NCBI RefSeq assembly: GCF_014206875.1
Contig: NZ_JACIJO010000003.1
Location: forward strand, 598,066 to 662,065
From: Algoriphagus iocasae
Lineage (GTDB): Bacteria; Bacteroidota; Bacteroidia; Cytophagales; Cyclobacteriaceae
Length of the DNA stretch: 64,000 nucleotides
Reading direction: 5' to 3'
Position numbers and translations under genes: made by a program. The notes below the pieces were generated by a model. It saw nothing but the letters and a program-made list of their open reading frames with translations, did no database searches and was not told where the DNA came from. Shown piece by piece: positions 38,222 through 47,074 of the stretch (positions are counted from its first letter, which is position 1; each line of letters opens with the position of its first letter).

Positions 38222-38933
38222 TACTGTTTTACTTTTAACTTCTACAATTTCCCCACAAGATTTTAATTTTGTGGGGAGAAAAGGAGTTCATAATAGAGAA
38301 GATGACTATTTCTCAGCGGTTTCTTTTTATTGTAAATTTAATTTGCCAATTGTATTTATCGACAATTCAAATTATCGAAGTGATCGAATAGAGAAAATTA
38401 TTTTTAATAATTCTGAATCGGAGTATTTGCTTTTTGAAAGTAAACAAAGTTTTAAGGGGAAAGGCCATGGTGAACTGGAAATCTTAAAGTATGGCTTAGA
38501 AAATTCTAATATTCTAAATAAATATCAAAATATCATTAAAATTTCAGGGAGACTTACTATATCTAATTTTTTTGAATTTTATTCTAAACTAGATTTGAAC
38601 CTTTCAATTCACTATTGTAACTATTCTAGAGAATTTTCTTGGGTTGATACAAGAATAATGATTTTAAATAAATCATTTATTAAAAATTATCTCTTTCCTA
38701 CCATGGATAAGTTCTTAAATGAATCTGAGAATGTTTTTTTTGAAAAAGCTTATGCTAGATCTATTCATCTATATCAGTATGATGGAGGCAGAATTTCACT
38801 TTGGCCAGCTTATCCTCTCTATAATGGATTTAATGGTGAAAGTGGTAAGAAGATAAAGTTTTCATTAATAAAGAAATTTAAATATTATCTTTTTAACAAA
38901 ATCAAAATTTTTGTGTTTAGTCAAACAATTTAA
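38211..38933 (+). CDS. Hypothetical polysaccharide-locus protein, possible glycosyltransferase
   Basis: A 240-residue soluble protein of no family I can name with confidence. It has alternating strand/helix segments (VLLLTSTISP, LPIVFIDNSNY, IIKISGRL) and WVDTRIMILNKSFIKNYLFP in a place where GT-A enzymes bind metal, but no clear DxD. Its position, overlapping a GT2 gene by 11 bases and Wzt by one, makes a transferase the best guess. Confidence 0.72.
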   Translation: MGNSTVLLLTSTISPQDFNFVGRKGVHNREDDYFSAVSFYCKFNLPIVFIDNSNYRSDRIEKIIFNNSESEYLLFESKQSFKGKGHGELEILKYGLENSNILNKYQNIIKISGRLTISNFFEFYSKLDLNLSIHYCNYSREFSWVDTRIMILNKSFIKNYLFPTMDKFLNESENVFFEKAYARSIHLYQYDGGRISLWPAYPLYNGFNGESGKKIKFSLIKKFKYYLFNKIKIFVFSQTI

Positions 38934-40204
38934 TGAGTATAATTAAAGTACATAATCTTTCCAAACGTTACCGATTAGGCCTAAAGGAAAAACAGTCAGA
39001 AACTCTAGCAGGTCAAATTGGACATCTGATTAGATCTCCTTGGGAAAATTTGAAGCGCCTTAGAGACATGAGCCGTTTTGGGACCGAGGATGAATCTGTT
39101 TTTTGGGCGCTTAAGGATATAAATTTTGAGGTCAAGGAGGGTGAAGTATTAGGGATTATTGGAAAAAACGGAGCTGGAAAATCTACTTTACTTAAAATTC
39201 TTTCTCAAATTACAGATCCTAGTTCTGGTAAAATAGAAATTCGTGGTAGAATAGCCTCACTTTTGGAAGTAGGGACTGGGTTTCATCCAGAACTATCAGG
39301 GAGAGAAAACATTTATATGAATGGGACTATCCTTGGAATGACCCGCATGGAAATTGATTCCAAACTGGATGAAATAATAGATTTCTCTGGAATAGAAAAG
39401 TTTATAGATACTCCTGTTAAATTTTATTCATCAGGAATGAAAGTTCGTTTGGGGTTTTCTGTGGCTGCCCACTTGGAACCTGAGATTTTGATAATTGATG
39501 AAGTACTTGCCGTAGGAGATTTTGAGTTCCAAGCCAAATGTTTGGGGAAAATGGAAAGTGTCTCCCAGCAGGGAAGAACAGTATTGTTTGTCAGCCATAA
39601 TTTGGAAGCAGTGAAGTCCCTATGCAGTCGATGTATAGTGTTGAACCAAGGTGAAATCCTTTTTAATGGGGCTGTAAAATTAGCTATTCAAAATTATTTT
39701 GGACTTACTAAGACGGTTGGAGGGAGTTTTACAGATTTAAGAACTCATCCAGAAAAGAGAGATCGGGATTTGGGGTTAATTGAGGCAATTATTTATGTAG
39801 ACGGACATCAAAGTATTGAAATTTGTGCTGGACAAGAACTTAAGGTTTCATTGAGCTACAATGTATTAGACGAACATTTGGGAACTTCAATTGATGTGGG
39901 CTTTGGGTTATTCGATGATGAAGGGAAGGGGTTGTTAGCATTTAATAATTCAAATTTTAAGCAAAAATTAGTTTTAAATAAAAAAACTGGAAATATTCAA
40001 ATAACTATACCTCAGTTTCCATTTTACAGATCAGATCAGGTTTATTTTCATTTTTACTTTGGGTATTTAGGAAATTATTATGAGGTTTTAACTCAAGCAA
40101 CTAAATTAAATTGTAATCAGAATGACTTTTTGGGATCTGGTAAGCCTTTAAAAGAAAGCTTGAACTCTGTTTTTGTGCCTCAGATAAATTTCCAGTTAAA
40201 TTGA
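38933..40204 (+). CDS. wzt: ABC transporter ATPase for polysaccharide export (Wzt-like)
   Basis: A 423-residue protein. The ATPase domain (1-245) has Walker A GIIGKNGAGKSTLLKIL (about 75-90), signature YSSGMKVRLGFSVA, Walker B EILIIDEVLAVGD and the switch His in VLFVSHN. The C-terminal part (about 250-423) is the beta-sandwich that in Wzt proteins binds the end of the O-polysaccharide and makes export substrate-specific. The only permease partner here is Wzm at 11129-11956. It overlaps the genes on both sides by one to four bases. Confidence 0.94.
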   Translation: MSIIKVHNLSKRYRLGLKEKQSETLAGQIGHLIRSPWENLKRLRDMSRFGTEDESVFWALKDINFEVKEGEVLGIIGKNGAGKSTLLKILSQITDPSSGKIEIRGRIASLLEVGTGFHPELSGRENIYMNGTILGMTRMEIDSKLDEIIDFSGIEKFIDTPVKFYSSGMKVRLGFSVAAHLEPEILIIDEVLAVGDFEFQAKCLGKMESVSQQGRTVLFVSHNLEAVKSLCSRCIVLNQGEILFNGAVKLAIQNYFGLTKTVGGSFTDLRTHPEKRDRDLGLIEAIIYVDGHQSIEICAGQELKVSLSYNVLDEHLGTSIDVGFGLFDDEGKGLLAFNNSNFKQKLVLNKKTGNIQITIPQFPFYRSDQVYFHFYFGYLGNYYEVLTQATKLNCNQNDFLGSGKPLKESLNSVFVPQINFQLN

Positions 40205-40944
40205 AACTTGTAAGAAGAGTTGGAATTGGGTTTATCAACAAACTTCCATCATCTTTAAAATGGAGTCTTTATTATTTATCTTTTTTTAAAAAAAGACTAA
40301 GAATAGATTTTACTAAAACAAGAAACTCTCTTTTGTCTAAGAAGTCGGCAATATTAGTTATTGGAGCTAATGATGGTTTAAGTTTTGACGATTTATTTGG
40401 ATCTCTTAATTCTTCTTTAACAACCGGCTTGCTTTTAGAGCCTTCATCGAAATATTTTTCTCAGTTGGTCAAAAATGCCGCTCATTTACTAAATCTTATA
40501 CCATTAAAGATTGCATTAAGTAGTTCAAATTCCTCATTGAACCTTTATCAATTGAATGAAAAGGGATTGAAAAAAATGCCTGAATGGGGAAGAGGTTTAG
40601 GCTCCTTTTCGAAAGAACATTTATTGAAATACGATGGTGTGTCTGAAGAAGATATTGAATCCGAACTTGTAGAAGGAAGGAGCTTTAATTCTTTAATTGA
40701 GGAGTATAATTTTTTCGCAATTGAATACCTACAAATTGATACTGAAGGATTTGATGCTGAAATTATTAAAATGATAGATTTTAAATCATTTTCCTCAAAG
40801 TTAATTAAGTTTGAAGTTTCAAATATTAATTATCAGGAAATACTTGAAACTAAAGAGATTTTAAAAAATCAAAATTATTATTTAATCCGACAAGGGGGAG
40901 ATATGATTGCCTATTCCAAAAATATAAATCCAATTTTTTATTGA
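40201..40944 (+). CDS. FkbM-like methyltransferase
   Basis: A 247-residue protein. AILVIGANDGLSFDDLF replaces the more usual GANxGxxS loop, LLLEPSSKYFSQL marks the acidic strand, and LQIDTEGFDAEIIKMIDF is the FkbM later motif. A sugar O-methyltransferase is likely. The start is TTG, overlapping the Wzt stop by four bases (TTGA). Adjacency to Wzt is notable, because some O-antigens are capped by methylation that Wzt recognises; that link is inferred. Confidence 0.82.
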   Translation: MKLVRRVGIGFINKLPSSLKWSLYYLSFFKKRLRIDFTKTRNSLLSKKSAILVIGANDGLSFDDLFGSLNSSLTTGLLLEPSSKYFSQLVKNAAHLLNLIPLKIALSSSNSSLNLYQLNEKGLKKMPEWGRGLGSFSKEHLLKYDGVSEEDIESELVEGRSFNSLIEEYNFFAIEYLQIDTEGFDAEIIKMIDFKSFSSKLIKFEVSNINYQEILETKEILKNQNYYLIRQGGDMIAYSKNINPIFY

Positions 40945-41717
40945 TACCTAAAATCATACATTATTGCTGGTTTGGAGGAAAAGAACTAGGTGAATTAGAG
41001 TCACGTTGCCTGAGGAGTTGGAAAGAAAAAATGCCTGATTTTTCAATAAAGCAATGGGATGAATCCTCAATTGATCTAGATAAATTCCCTTTCGCAAAAG
41101 AAGCCCTTAAATTACGAAAATACGCATTTGCTTCAGATGTAGTAAGATTAATGGCACTCTATGTGGAAGGTGGGATATATTTGGACACAGATGTATTGGT
41201 ATTAAAATCTTTTGAAAATCTTTTAAACAATTCATTTTTCACAGGTGAGTATAAACCAGGAGCTTTAAATGCGGCCATAATTGGTTCAGTGCCTAACCAT
41301 TTGGTTTTGCAACAACTTTTAGACTACTATCAAAATCTAGAGTTTAGTCAAGTAAATCCAAAAACTATTCCTGAAGTATTTGATGAGATTCTTCTGAATA
41401 CAAAGATTGATAACATAAAAATATATCCGCAAGATTTTTTTTATCCTTTACCTCTGGATCAAAAAGAAAAGGAATATTCTAAATTTTTGACGCGAAATAG
41501 CTATTGTGTTCACCTTTGGAACCATAGCTGGATAGATGAATTTATGCTATTAAAACAATTTAGATTTGGTAAAAGTGTGATTTTAAATTTTAGACATATT
41601 TCTTTAGCTCCTTCTATTTATTTAACATTTTCTCACCAAACTCGATATTTTAAAGAATTCTATATCAGACTAAAATCATTTTTGTATATAAAAATATATG
41701 GGTATAAAAAGAATTAG
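40941..41717 (+). CDS. GT32-type glycosyltransferase (capsular, OCH1-like DXD sugar-binding)
   Basis: A 258-residue protein. IPKIIHYCWFGGKELGELE and the motif ASDVVRLMALYVEGGIYLDTDVLVLKSF with DTD are diagnostic of the GT32/Gly_transf_sug family, and HLWNHSW near the end is also conserved. It transfers a hexose from an NDP donor. The start is TTG, overlapping the previous stop as TTGA. Its end overlaps the next gene by 20 bases. Confidence 0.92.
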   Translation: MIPKIIHYCWFGGKELGELESRCLRSWKEKMPDFSIKQWDESSIDLDKFPFAKEALKLRKYAFASDVVRLMALYVEGGIYLDTDVLVLKSFENLLNNSFFTGEYKPGALNAAIIGSVPNHLVLQQLLDYYQNLEFSQVNPKTIPEVFDEILLNTKIDNIKIYPQDFFYPLPLDQKEKEYSKFLTRNSYCVHLWNHSWIDEFMLLKQFRFGKSVILNFRHISLAPSIYLTFSHQTRYFKEFYIRLKSFLYIKIYGYKKN

Positions 41718-42525
41718 AGAAATTTATTCACTCATTGGAGTTAGTGGGTTAGCAAGATATTTTCTTTATAAATTTTTTAGTAATAATATGCAAAGTTTTA
41801 AATCAACCCTTCAATTAATTGAATGGAGTAGAAAAGGAGAATCTGACATACAGAGAAAAGGAGAATATTTACTTCTAAAAAGCTTTCCTTATTTTCGGGA
41901 GGTTAATTTTTATTTTAGACCTGTTAGTTCAGATTCCTCGGTTGTAAAACAACATTTCCTTTCCAGGGAATTACAACCTGTCATAGAGTATTTCCAATCT
42001 ATTTCTCAATTTCCTAAGGTCATGGTAGATGCAGGAGGCAATATTGGTGCTGCTTCGCGTTTTTTGCAGTTAAATTTTCCAGAAATAAAAATAATTGTAA
42101 TAGAACCTTCTAAGGAGAATTGTAAGGTAATTAAGCAGAATTTGAATGGAGTTGAGTACCAATTATACCCAAATGCGCTTTGGTTTCAATCTGAAAAATT
42201 ATCTCTCGATGAAACAAAAGGAGCTTGGGGAATTCGTGTTTCATCTTTCTCTGGAACAGGGGATTCAGTCGAGGGATTGAGCCTACAAATGATCTTGAAC
42301 CTATCTGAATGGGGAATTCCTGATTTTCTAAAAATTGACATTGAAGGTGCTGAGGAGGAAATTTTTCAAAATGACACCAATTTCAAAGAAATCTTAAAAA
42401 AAGTACGATGTATTTCAATTGAGCCTCATTCAAGGCATGGTGAAAGATTGATAAGAAATGTGTTGTCAGAATCAGGATTTAATATTGAGAATCATGGTGA
42501 GTTGATATATGGTTTTAGATTATAG
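41698..42525 (+). CDS. FkbM-family methyltransferase
   Basis: A 275-residue protein. A basic N-terminal region of about 95 residues precedes the FkbM core: VMVDAGGNIGAASRFLQLNFPEIKIIVIEPSKENCKVIKQNL and FLKIDIEGAEEEIF, ending in CISIEPHSRHGERLI. It probably O-methylates a sugar of the polysaccharide. It is the third FkbM-type gene of the locus. The first ATG fits the family, and the overlap with the transferase before it implies co-translation. Confidence 0.9.
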   Translation: MGIKRIREIYSLIGVSGLARYFLYKFFSNNMQSFKSTLQLIEWSRKGESDIQRKGEYLLLKSFPYFREVNFYFRPVSSDSSVVKQHFLSRELQPVIEYFQSISQFPKVMVDAGGNIGAASRFLQLNFPEIKIIVIEPSKENCKVIKQNLNGVEYQLYPNALWFQSEKLSLDETKGAWGIRVSSFSGTGDSVEGLSLQMILNLSEWGIPDFLKIDIEGAEEEIFQNDTNFKEILKKVRCISIEPHSRHGERLIRNVLSESGFNIENHGELIYGFRL

Positions 42526-42534
42526 GCTGAAGAA

Positions 42535-43542
42535 ATGGTTTCGGTTTTAATGTCAGTTTTTAATGGAGGTGATTATTTAAATGAATCCATTTCTTCAATT
42601 CTAAACCAAACGTATTCAGATTTTGAACTGATTATAATAAATGATGGGTCAATAGATAATTCGGAAGAAATTATTTTGGCTTACAAGGATAATAGAATTA
42701 GGTACTTTAAAAATGATCAAAATAGGGGGTTGATTTTCTCTCTTAATAAAGGACTTTCAGAGTCAAATGGGGATTATATTGTAAGAATGGATGCCGATGA
42801 TGTTTGTCATCCTGACCGGTTTAAGATTTTATTCTATTTAATGGAAAAGAACCAGGATATTTCCATTATGGGGTCTTCTGTAATTGATTTTTCAAGCTAT
42901 TTTCCTTCTTATAATTTATCTTCAATAGAATTAATTGATTTTAAAATAATTAATTCTATTGCTTTTTTTAATTGTCCTTTGTTGCATCCTACGGTAATAA
43001 TACGTTTTGATTTTTTGAAAGAAAATAATCTCTTGTATGATTCAAATTATATTCATGCTGAAGACAATGCGCTATGGTTGGATTCTATAAAAAAAGGCAA
43101 AGTATTGTCAATAGATTATCCATTGTTAAAATATAGACGACATCCAGACCAAGTTTCTAATATTCATAATAAAACCCAACATATTAATAGTACTAAAAAG
43201 AGGGTTGAATTTTTGGAAAGTATTGCTGATATAAAACTTTCAGAAAACGAAATTAATATTTATAGGTCTATTTGTTATAAATATGATGATCTTACAATGT
43301 CGGAATTTAACAATATTAATAGGTTTATAATTAAATTTGAAAATTCAATTCTTAATCAAGAATACATTAAAATTGATAAGAGATATTTTTCTAAATTATT
43401 ATATAACAGAGTTTCCTTGCTTTATTTGAGGAACTCTCATTTAGGATTTCCTCTTTTGATTAATTATTTTTCAAATTTTATGTTTAATTTTAAAATATTT
43501 ACTTCACTAAAATTAATTAGAAGAATAGTGTATGGAATTTAA
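42535..43542 (+). CDS. GT2 glycosyltransferase
   Basis: A 335-residue protein. VSVLMSVFNGGDYLNESISSILNQTYSDFELIIINDGSIDNSEEII and MDADDVCHPDR (metal-binding DADD) define the GT-A domain of about 210 residues. HAEDNALWLDSIKKG and KYRRHPDQVSN are the later GT2 motifs. The C-terminal 100 residues are AT-biased and lysine/asparagine-rich. It is cytoplasmic and adds one sugar; the specificity is unknown. Confidence 0.9.
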   Translation: MVSVLMSVFNGGDYLNESISSILNQTYSDFELIIINDGSIDNSEEIILAYKDNRIRYFKNDQNRGLIFSLNKGLSESNGDYIVRMDADDVCHPDRFKILFYLMEKNQDISIMGSSVIDFSSYFPSYNLSSIELIDFKIINSIAFFNCPLLHPTVIIRFDFLKENNLLYDSNYIHAEDNALWLDSIKKGKVLSIDYPLLKYRRHPDQVSNIHNKTQHINSTKKRVEFLESIADIKLSENEINIYRSICYKYDDLTMSEFNNINRFIIKFENSILNQEYIKIDKRYFSKLLYNRVSLLYLRNSHLGFPLLINYFSNFMFNFKIFTSLKLIRRIVYGI

Positions 43543-44449
43543 AGTATCTGTCATAATCCCTCTTTTTAATTGTGAAAGTTTTATTGAAAAATCTGTTAAA
43601 TCTGCCATTTCTTGTCTTGAGGTAGGTGAGGTTATTATTATCGATGATGGATCAACAGATTCTAGTTTTTCAATTTGTAAAAAATTACAAAAAGAGTCAG
43701 AAAAAATTAGTCTATATACTCACCCTGGAAGATGTAATAAAGGTCCTTCTGCATCAAGAAATCTTGGGATTTTGAACGCTCGACATCCGTTTGTTGCATT
43801 TCTAGATGCCGATGATTGGTATTTAGAACTAAGATTTAAAAATGATAAAGAACTTTTCGAATCTAATAGATCAATCGATGCAGCTTATTCTTGTACTATT
43901 CTGGAAGAAAATTTAGGTAAAAATGAAAAACGATATGGCGTACAATCAAATCCTAGTAATTTATGGGGATCTGATTTGTCTCCTATTGAATTTTATAAGA
44001 GTGTGTTGGAAAATAGAATTGTACTTTTTGACACGAATGGAATTACGATCAGAAAAGATTTTCTCTTAAAGAATAAATTGTTTGATGAACGGCTTTTTTT
44101 GCATCAGGATACAGAACTCTGGAACAGGTTAATGCGCTCTGGGATTTTTGTTGCATCACAATGGGAAAATCCAGTTGCTATAATAAGAAAACATGGAAAT
44201 AATCGTATTTCAAATCGGTCGGCAGATACCCATTTAAAAATGTTGGCAGTTCAAATTGATAATATTGGGATTTCTAAGTTATATAATTTTGAAATTAATA
44301 TTTTGTATTTAAGGATTTTAAGGGAAAGGAGTAAAATTATTAAGAGTCATTGGAGAAGAAGAATTTATTTTTATATTCAGTACTTGATAAATCAATTAAA
44401 TAAAAAGAAGATTTTAGAAGACATTCGTAGAACTTATGCCTTTGTTTAG
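43532..44449 (+). CDS. GT2 glycosyltransferase
   Basis: A 305-residue protein with VSVIIPLFNCESFIEKSVKSA, IIDDGSTDSSF, GPSASRNLGI and the metal site LDADDWY. HQDTELWNRLMRSG is the acceptor-side motif. It starts in the last bases of the previous transferase and overlaps the next by 14, so the string is one transcription unit. Donor and acceptor are unknown. Confidence 0.9.
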   Translation: MEFKVSVIIPLFNCESFIEKSVKSAISCLEVGEVIIIDDGSTDSSFSICKKLQKESEKISLYTHPGRCNKGPSASRNLGILNARHPFVAFLDADDWYLELRFKNDKELFESNRSIDAAYSCTILEENLGKNEKRYGVQSNPSNLWGSDLSPIEFYKSVLENRIVLFDTNGITIRKDFLLKNKLFDERLFLHQDTELWNRLMRSGIFVASQWENPVAIIRKHGNNRISNRSADTHLKMLAVQIDNIGISKLYNFEINILYLRILRERSKIIKSHWRRRIYFYIQYLINQLNKKKILEDIRRTYAFV

Positions 44450-45290
44450 TGTTATTATTCCCACTTATAACAGGTTAAGTGTACTCCCTCAGGCTATTGG
44501 TAGTGTTGTAAATCAAGTTTTTCATGATTGGGAGTTGATAATTGTAGATGATGGAAGCACTGATAATACTTTTGAATTTATTGATTCTTTGAATAAATCG
44601 AGAATTGTTGTTATCAGACAGAATAATCTTGGAGTATGTGTAGCAAGAAATGCAGGCTCTAAAGTAGCCAAAGGCAATTATTTGATTTTTCTAGATTCTG
44701 ATGATCAATTACTTCCAAATGCTTTAGAGGACTTTAAGAATGCTATTTTTTCACAAAATAGTTCTGACCTTATCCTTGCAGGTTATTTACGTAGAAATTT
44801 GGAAAATGAAAATTATATTTACTCCTCGCCTGTAAATTCATATTCTGCGCCACTTTCAGGAACATTTGCTATCAAAAAAGAAATATTTATAGGTTTAGGG
44901 GGCTATGATGAAAATATCAAATTTGGAGAAAATACAGAGTTTTTTCACCGATTTAATCTTTCAGGATTTACGAATTGTGTGATTGACTCTTATACTTTAA
45001 TTTATAATGACCACTTCCTAGGAGGTAGTAAAAATCTATTAAATTCCACACATTCTTTAATCTATATGCTTAATAAGCATAATGATACTTTATCTGAAAA
45101 AGTTAAATTTTTATATCATCAAATTTTAGGTGTTAACTTTATTAGATTTCGACATTTTTCGAAAGCTAGATTTCATTTAAAAAAGGCTTTCTTTATAAAA
45201 CCTACTCGATTTGATACACTTGGAAGGTTGGTGATTTCCCTATTTCCATTTATTGCTAAAAAACTATATTCTCGTGAAGTTGAGTTATGA
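44436..45290 (+). CDS. GT2 glycosyltransferase
   Basis: A 284-residue protein: FSVIIPTYNRLSVLPQAIGSVVNQ, IVDDGSTDNT, GVCVARNAGSKVAKGNYLIFLDSDDQL (DSDD metal site) and LGGYDENIKFGENTEFF. These are standard GT2 motifs, and the protein probably adds a hexose or heptose to the polysaccharide repeat. The C-terminus is basic and may dock on the membrane. Overlaps of 14 and 4 bases with its neighbours support co-translation. Confidence 0.9.
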   Translation: MPLFSVIIPTYNRLSVLPQAIGSVVNQVFHDWELIIVDDGSTDNTFEFIDSLNKSRIVVIRQNNLGVCVARNAGSKVAKGNYLIFLDSDDQLLPNALEDFKNAIFSQNSSDLILAGYLRRNLENENYIYSSPVNSYSAPLSGTFAIKKEIFIGLGGYDENIKFGENTEFFHRFNLSGFTNCVIDSYTLIYNDHFLGGSKNLLNSTHSLIYMLNKHNDTLSEKVKFLYHQILGVNFIRFRHFSKARFHLKKAFFIKPTRFDTLGRLVISLFPFIAKKLYSREVEL

Positions 45291-46171
45291 TTAAATTCGG
45301 AGGGTTTATCATAACCTATAATCGTCCTGAGATCTTAAGGGATACTATTTCAAAGATATTTGCTCAAACGTACCCTCCAGAAGTTCTTTGGGTTATTGAT
45401 AATTCCGAGAGTTTAGCTACCGATTATGCGATCGCTTCATTGCAAGATTCAAGAATTCGATACTATAGAATGGGTTATAATGCTGGTCCTGCCGGTGCTG
45501 CGGCGAAAGGACTGGAGATTTGTGGTAAAGAAGGTTTAGACTGGATTTATTGGGGGGATGATAATGATCCTCCTTTTAGAGTTGATTGTTTTGAAAGGCT
45601 TTTGGATAGAATAGATGTAAATCCATTTGTAGGTGTTATTGGGGCTATGGGACAGTTTTTTGATAGGAAAAAGGGAGTTGTTAAGCGAATTCAGACTCGC
45701 TTATTAGAAAAAAAAGAGACCATAGAAGTGGATTATGTTGCGGGTGGTAAATGTATGTTAATCAATGGATCCGTTGCTCGTGATGGAATTTGTCCAAATC
45801 CTGATCTATTTTTTGGTTTCGAAGAATTGGATTTTTGTTTGAAGGTTTGTAGAAAAGGCTATATTATACTAGTTGATTGCAAATTGTTTTTAGAAGAAAG
45901 AACTAATCATAAAAGATTAAATTTTGAAAGGCCAAATTATCAGAAAAAAGAGAACTTAAGCCGTGAATACTATAGTTTAAGAAATCTTCTTTATATATCC
46001 GATAATCTGACGTTAAACTCTATGAAAAATAAGCTAGTGCTTAAGTGGCTTGCAAAATCAATATATGGTTTTCGATATGGTTTTCGATATGGTTTTTCTA
46101 ATTTTAAGTTTATTATGCTTGCTTTTTATCATTATTTAAAAGGCATTAAAGGTAAAACAATTGATGTTTAA
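45287..46171 (+). CDS. GT2 glycosyltransferase, galactofuranosyl-transferase-like
   Basis: A 294-residue protein. GGFIITYNRPEILRDTISKIFAQTYPPE and NAGPAGAAAKGLE, then the metal motif WGDDNDPP and FGFEELDFCLKVCRKGY, resemble the GlfT/RfbF-type branch of GT2 with a DDxD-like site. Near the C-terminus the tetrapeptide YGFR is repeated (SIYGFRYGFRYGFSNF), encoded by a 12-base tandem repeat at about 46066-46098. It overlaps the preceding gene by four bases. Confidence 0.88.
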   Translation: MIKFGGFIITYNRPEILRDTISKIFAQTYPPEVLWVIDNSESLATDYAIASLQDSRIRYYRMGYNAGPAGAAAKGLEICGKEGLDWIYWGDDNDPPFRVDCFERLLDRIDVNPFVGVIGAMGQFFDRKKGVVKRIQTRLLEKKETIEVDYVAGGKCMLINGSVARDGICPNPDLFFGFEELDFCLKVCRKGYIILVDCKLFLEERTNHKRLNFERPNYQKKENLSREYYSLRNLLYISDNLTLNSMKNKLVLKWLAKSIYGFRYGFRYGFSNFKFIMLAFYHYLKGIKGKTIDV

Positions 46172-46213
46172 TATTTCAAAATAAGTTTATTTGTTAAATT
46201 CAAAATTCTATAA

Positions 46214-47074
46214 ATGCCAAGTGTCACTGCAATTATTGTAACCTATAACAGGCTAAATATCTTAAAGCAAAACCTTACTTGTGTTTTAGGGCAGAATATA
46301 GTTCCTAATAATGTGATAATTGTTGACAATGGAAGTAATGATGGTACTGTTGAATTTCTAGAGAGCTTAAAATTGGAAAATGTTAGCAATATTTTTCTTC
46401 AAAATAATATTGGTTTTGGAGGAGGATTGGCTGAAGGAATGAATAAAGCCATCGTAGATTTTGATCCGGATTATTTTTGGCTTTTGGATGATGATAGTTT
46501 TCCTGAAAATGACCTTTTAGAATATTTGCTTAACCAATCTCAAATAATTGGAATGGATGGAGTATTTGGACTTTCAGGATATATTCATTCAAATGGTATT
46601 CCTAAAAGGCCTAATAAAGGAGTAACTAACTTCACTGAAGTTGACTTTGTGTTAGTTGATAATGCTTTGATATCTAAAAATGTAGTAAAAAAAGCGGGTG
46701 TCGTTTCGGGAGAGTTTTTTATGATGTGTGAAGATTATGAATTCTCTCTTCGAGCAAGGGAAAATGGTTTTCCTGTATTTTTGCTTTTTCCTTCTGAACC
46801 GCTGGTCAAAAGGATGCATTTAGGTTCGCAAAGTAGTTCAAGGACTCTTATTTGGCGAGGTTATTATCATACTCGAAATCATATATTGATTCTCAAGAAA
46901 TATTATTCCACAAAAAAGCTACTAGGTTATATCAATCGGCACTCAAAAATTATTTTACATGCGCTTATTTTTGGACCTTACCGTTTTGAGAAAGTAAAAT
47001 TTAGGCTTTTAGGAATCAAGGATGGATTACTTGACGTGAAAGGAAAGACATTAGACCCCAAAAGATTTAATTGA
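46214..47074 (+). CDS. GT2 glycosyltransferase, galactofuranosyl/rhamnosyl-transferase-like
   Basis: A 286-residue protein. VTAIIVTYNRLNILKQNLTCVLGQ, VDNGSNDGTVEFL, NIGFGGGLAEGMNKA and LLDDDSFPENDLLEYLL (DDD metal site), with MCEDYEFSLRARENGFPVFLL, match the branch that includes galactofuranosyl and rhamnosyl transferases. It follows a 42-base gap after the previous gene and overlaps the next start by four bases. Confidence 0.9.
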   Translation: MPSVTAIIVTYNRLNILKQNLTCVLGQNIVPNNVIIVDNGSNDGTVEFLESLKLENVSNIFLQNNIGFGGGLAEGMNKAIVDFDPDYFWLLDDDSFPENDLLEYLLNQSQIIGMDGVFGLSGYIHSNGIPKRPNKGVTNFTEVDFVLVDNALISKNVVKKAGVVSGEFFMMCEDYEFSLRARENGFPVFLLFPSEPLVKRMHLGSQSSSRTLIWRGYYHTRNHILILKKYYSTKKLLGYINRHSKIILHALIFGPYRFEKVKFRLLGIKDGLLDVKGKTLDPKRFN

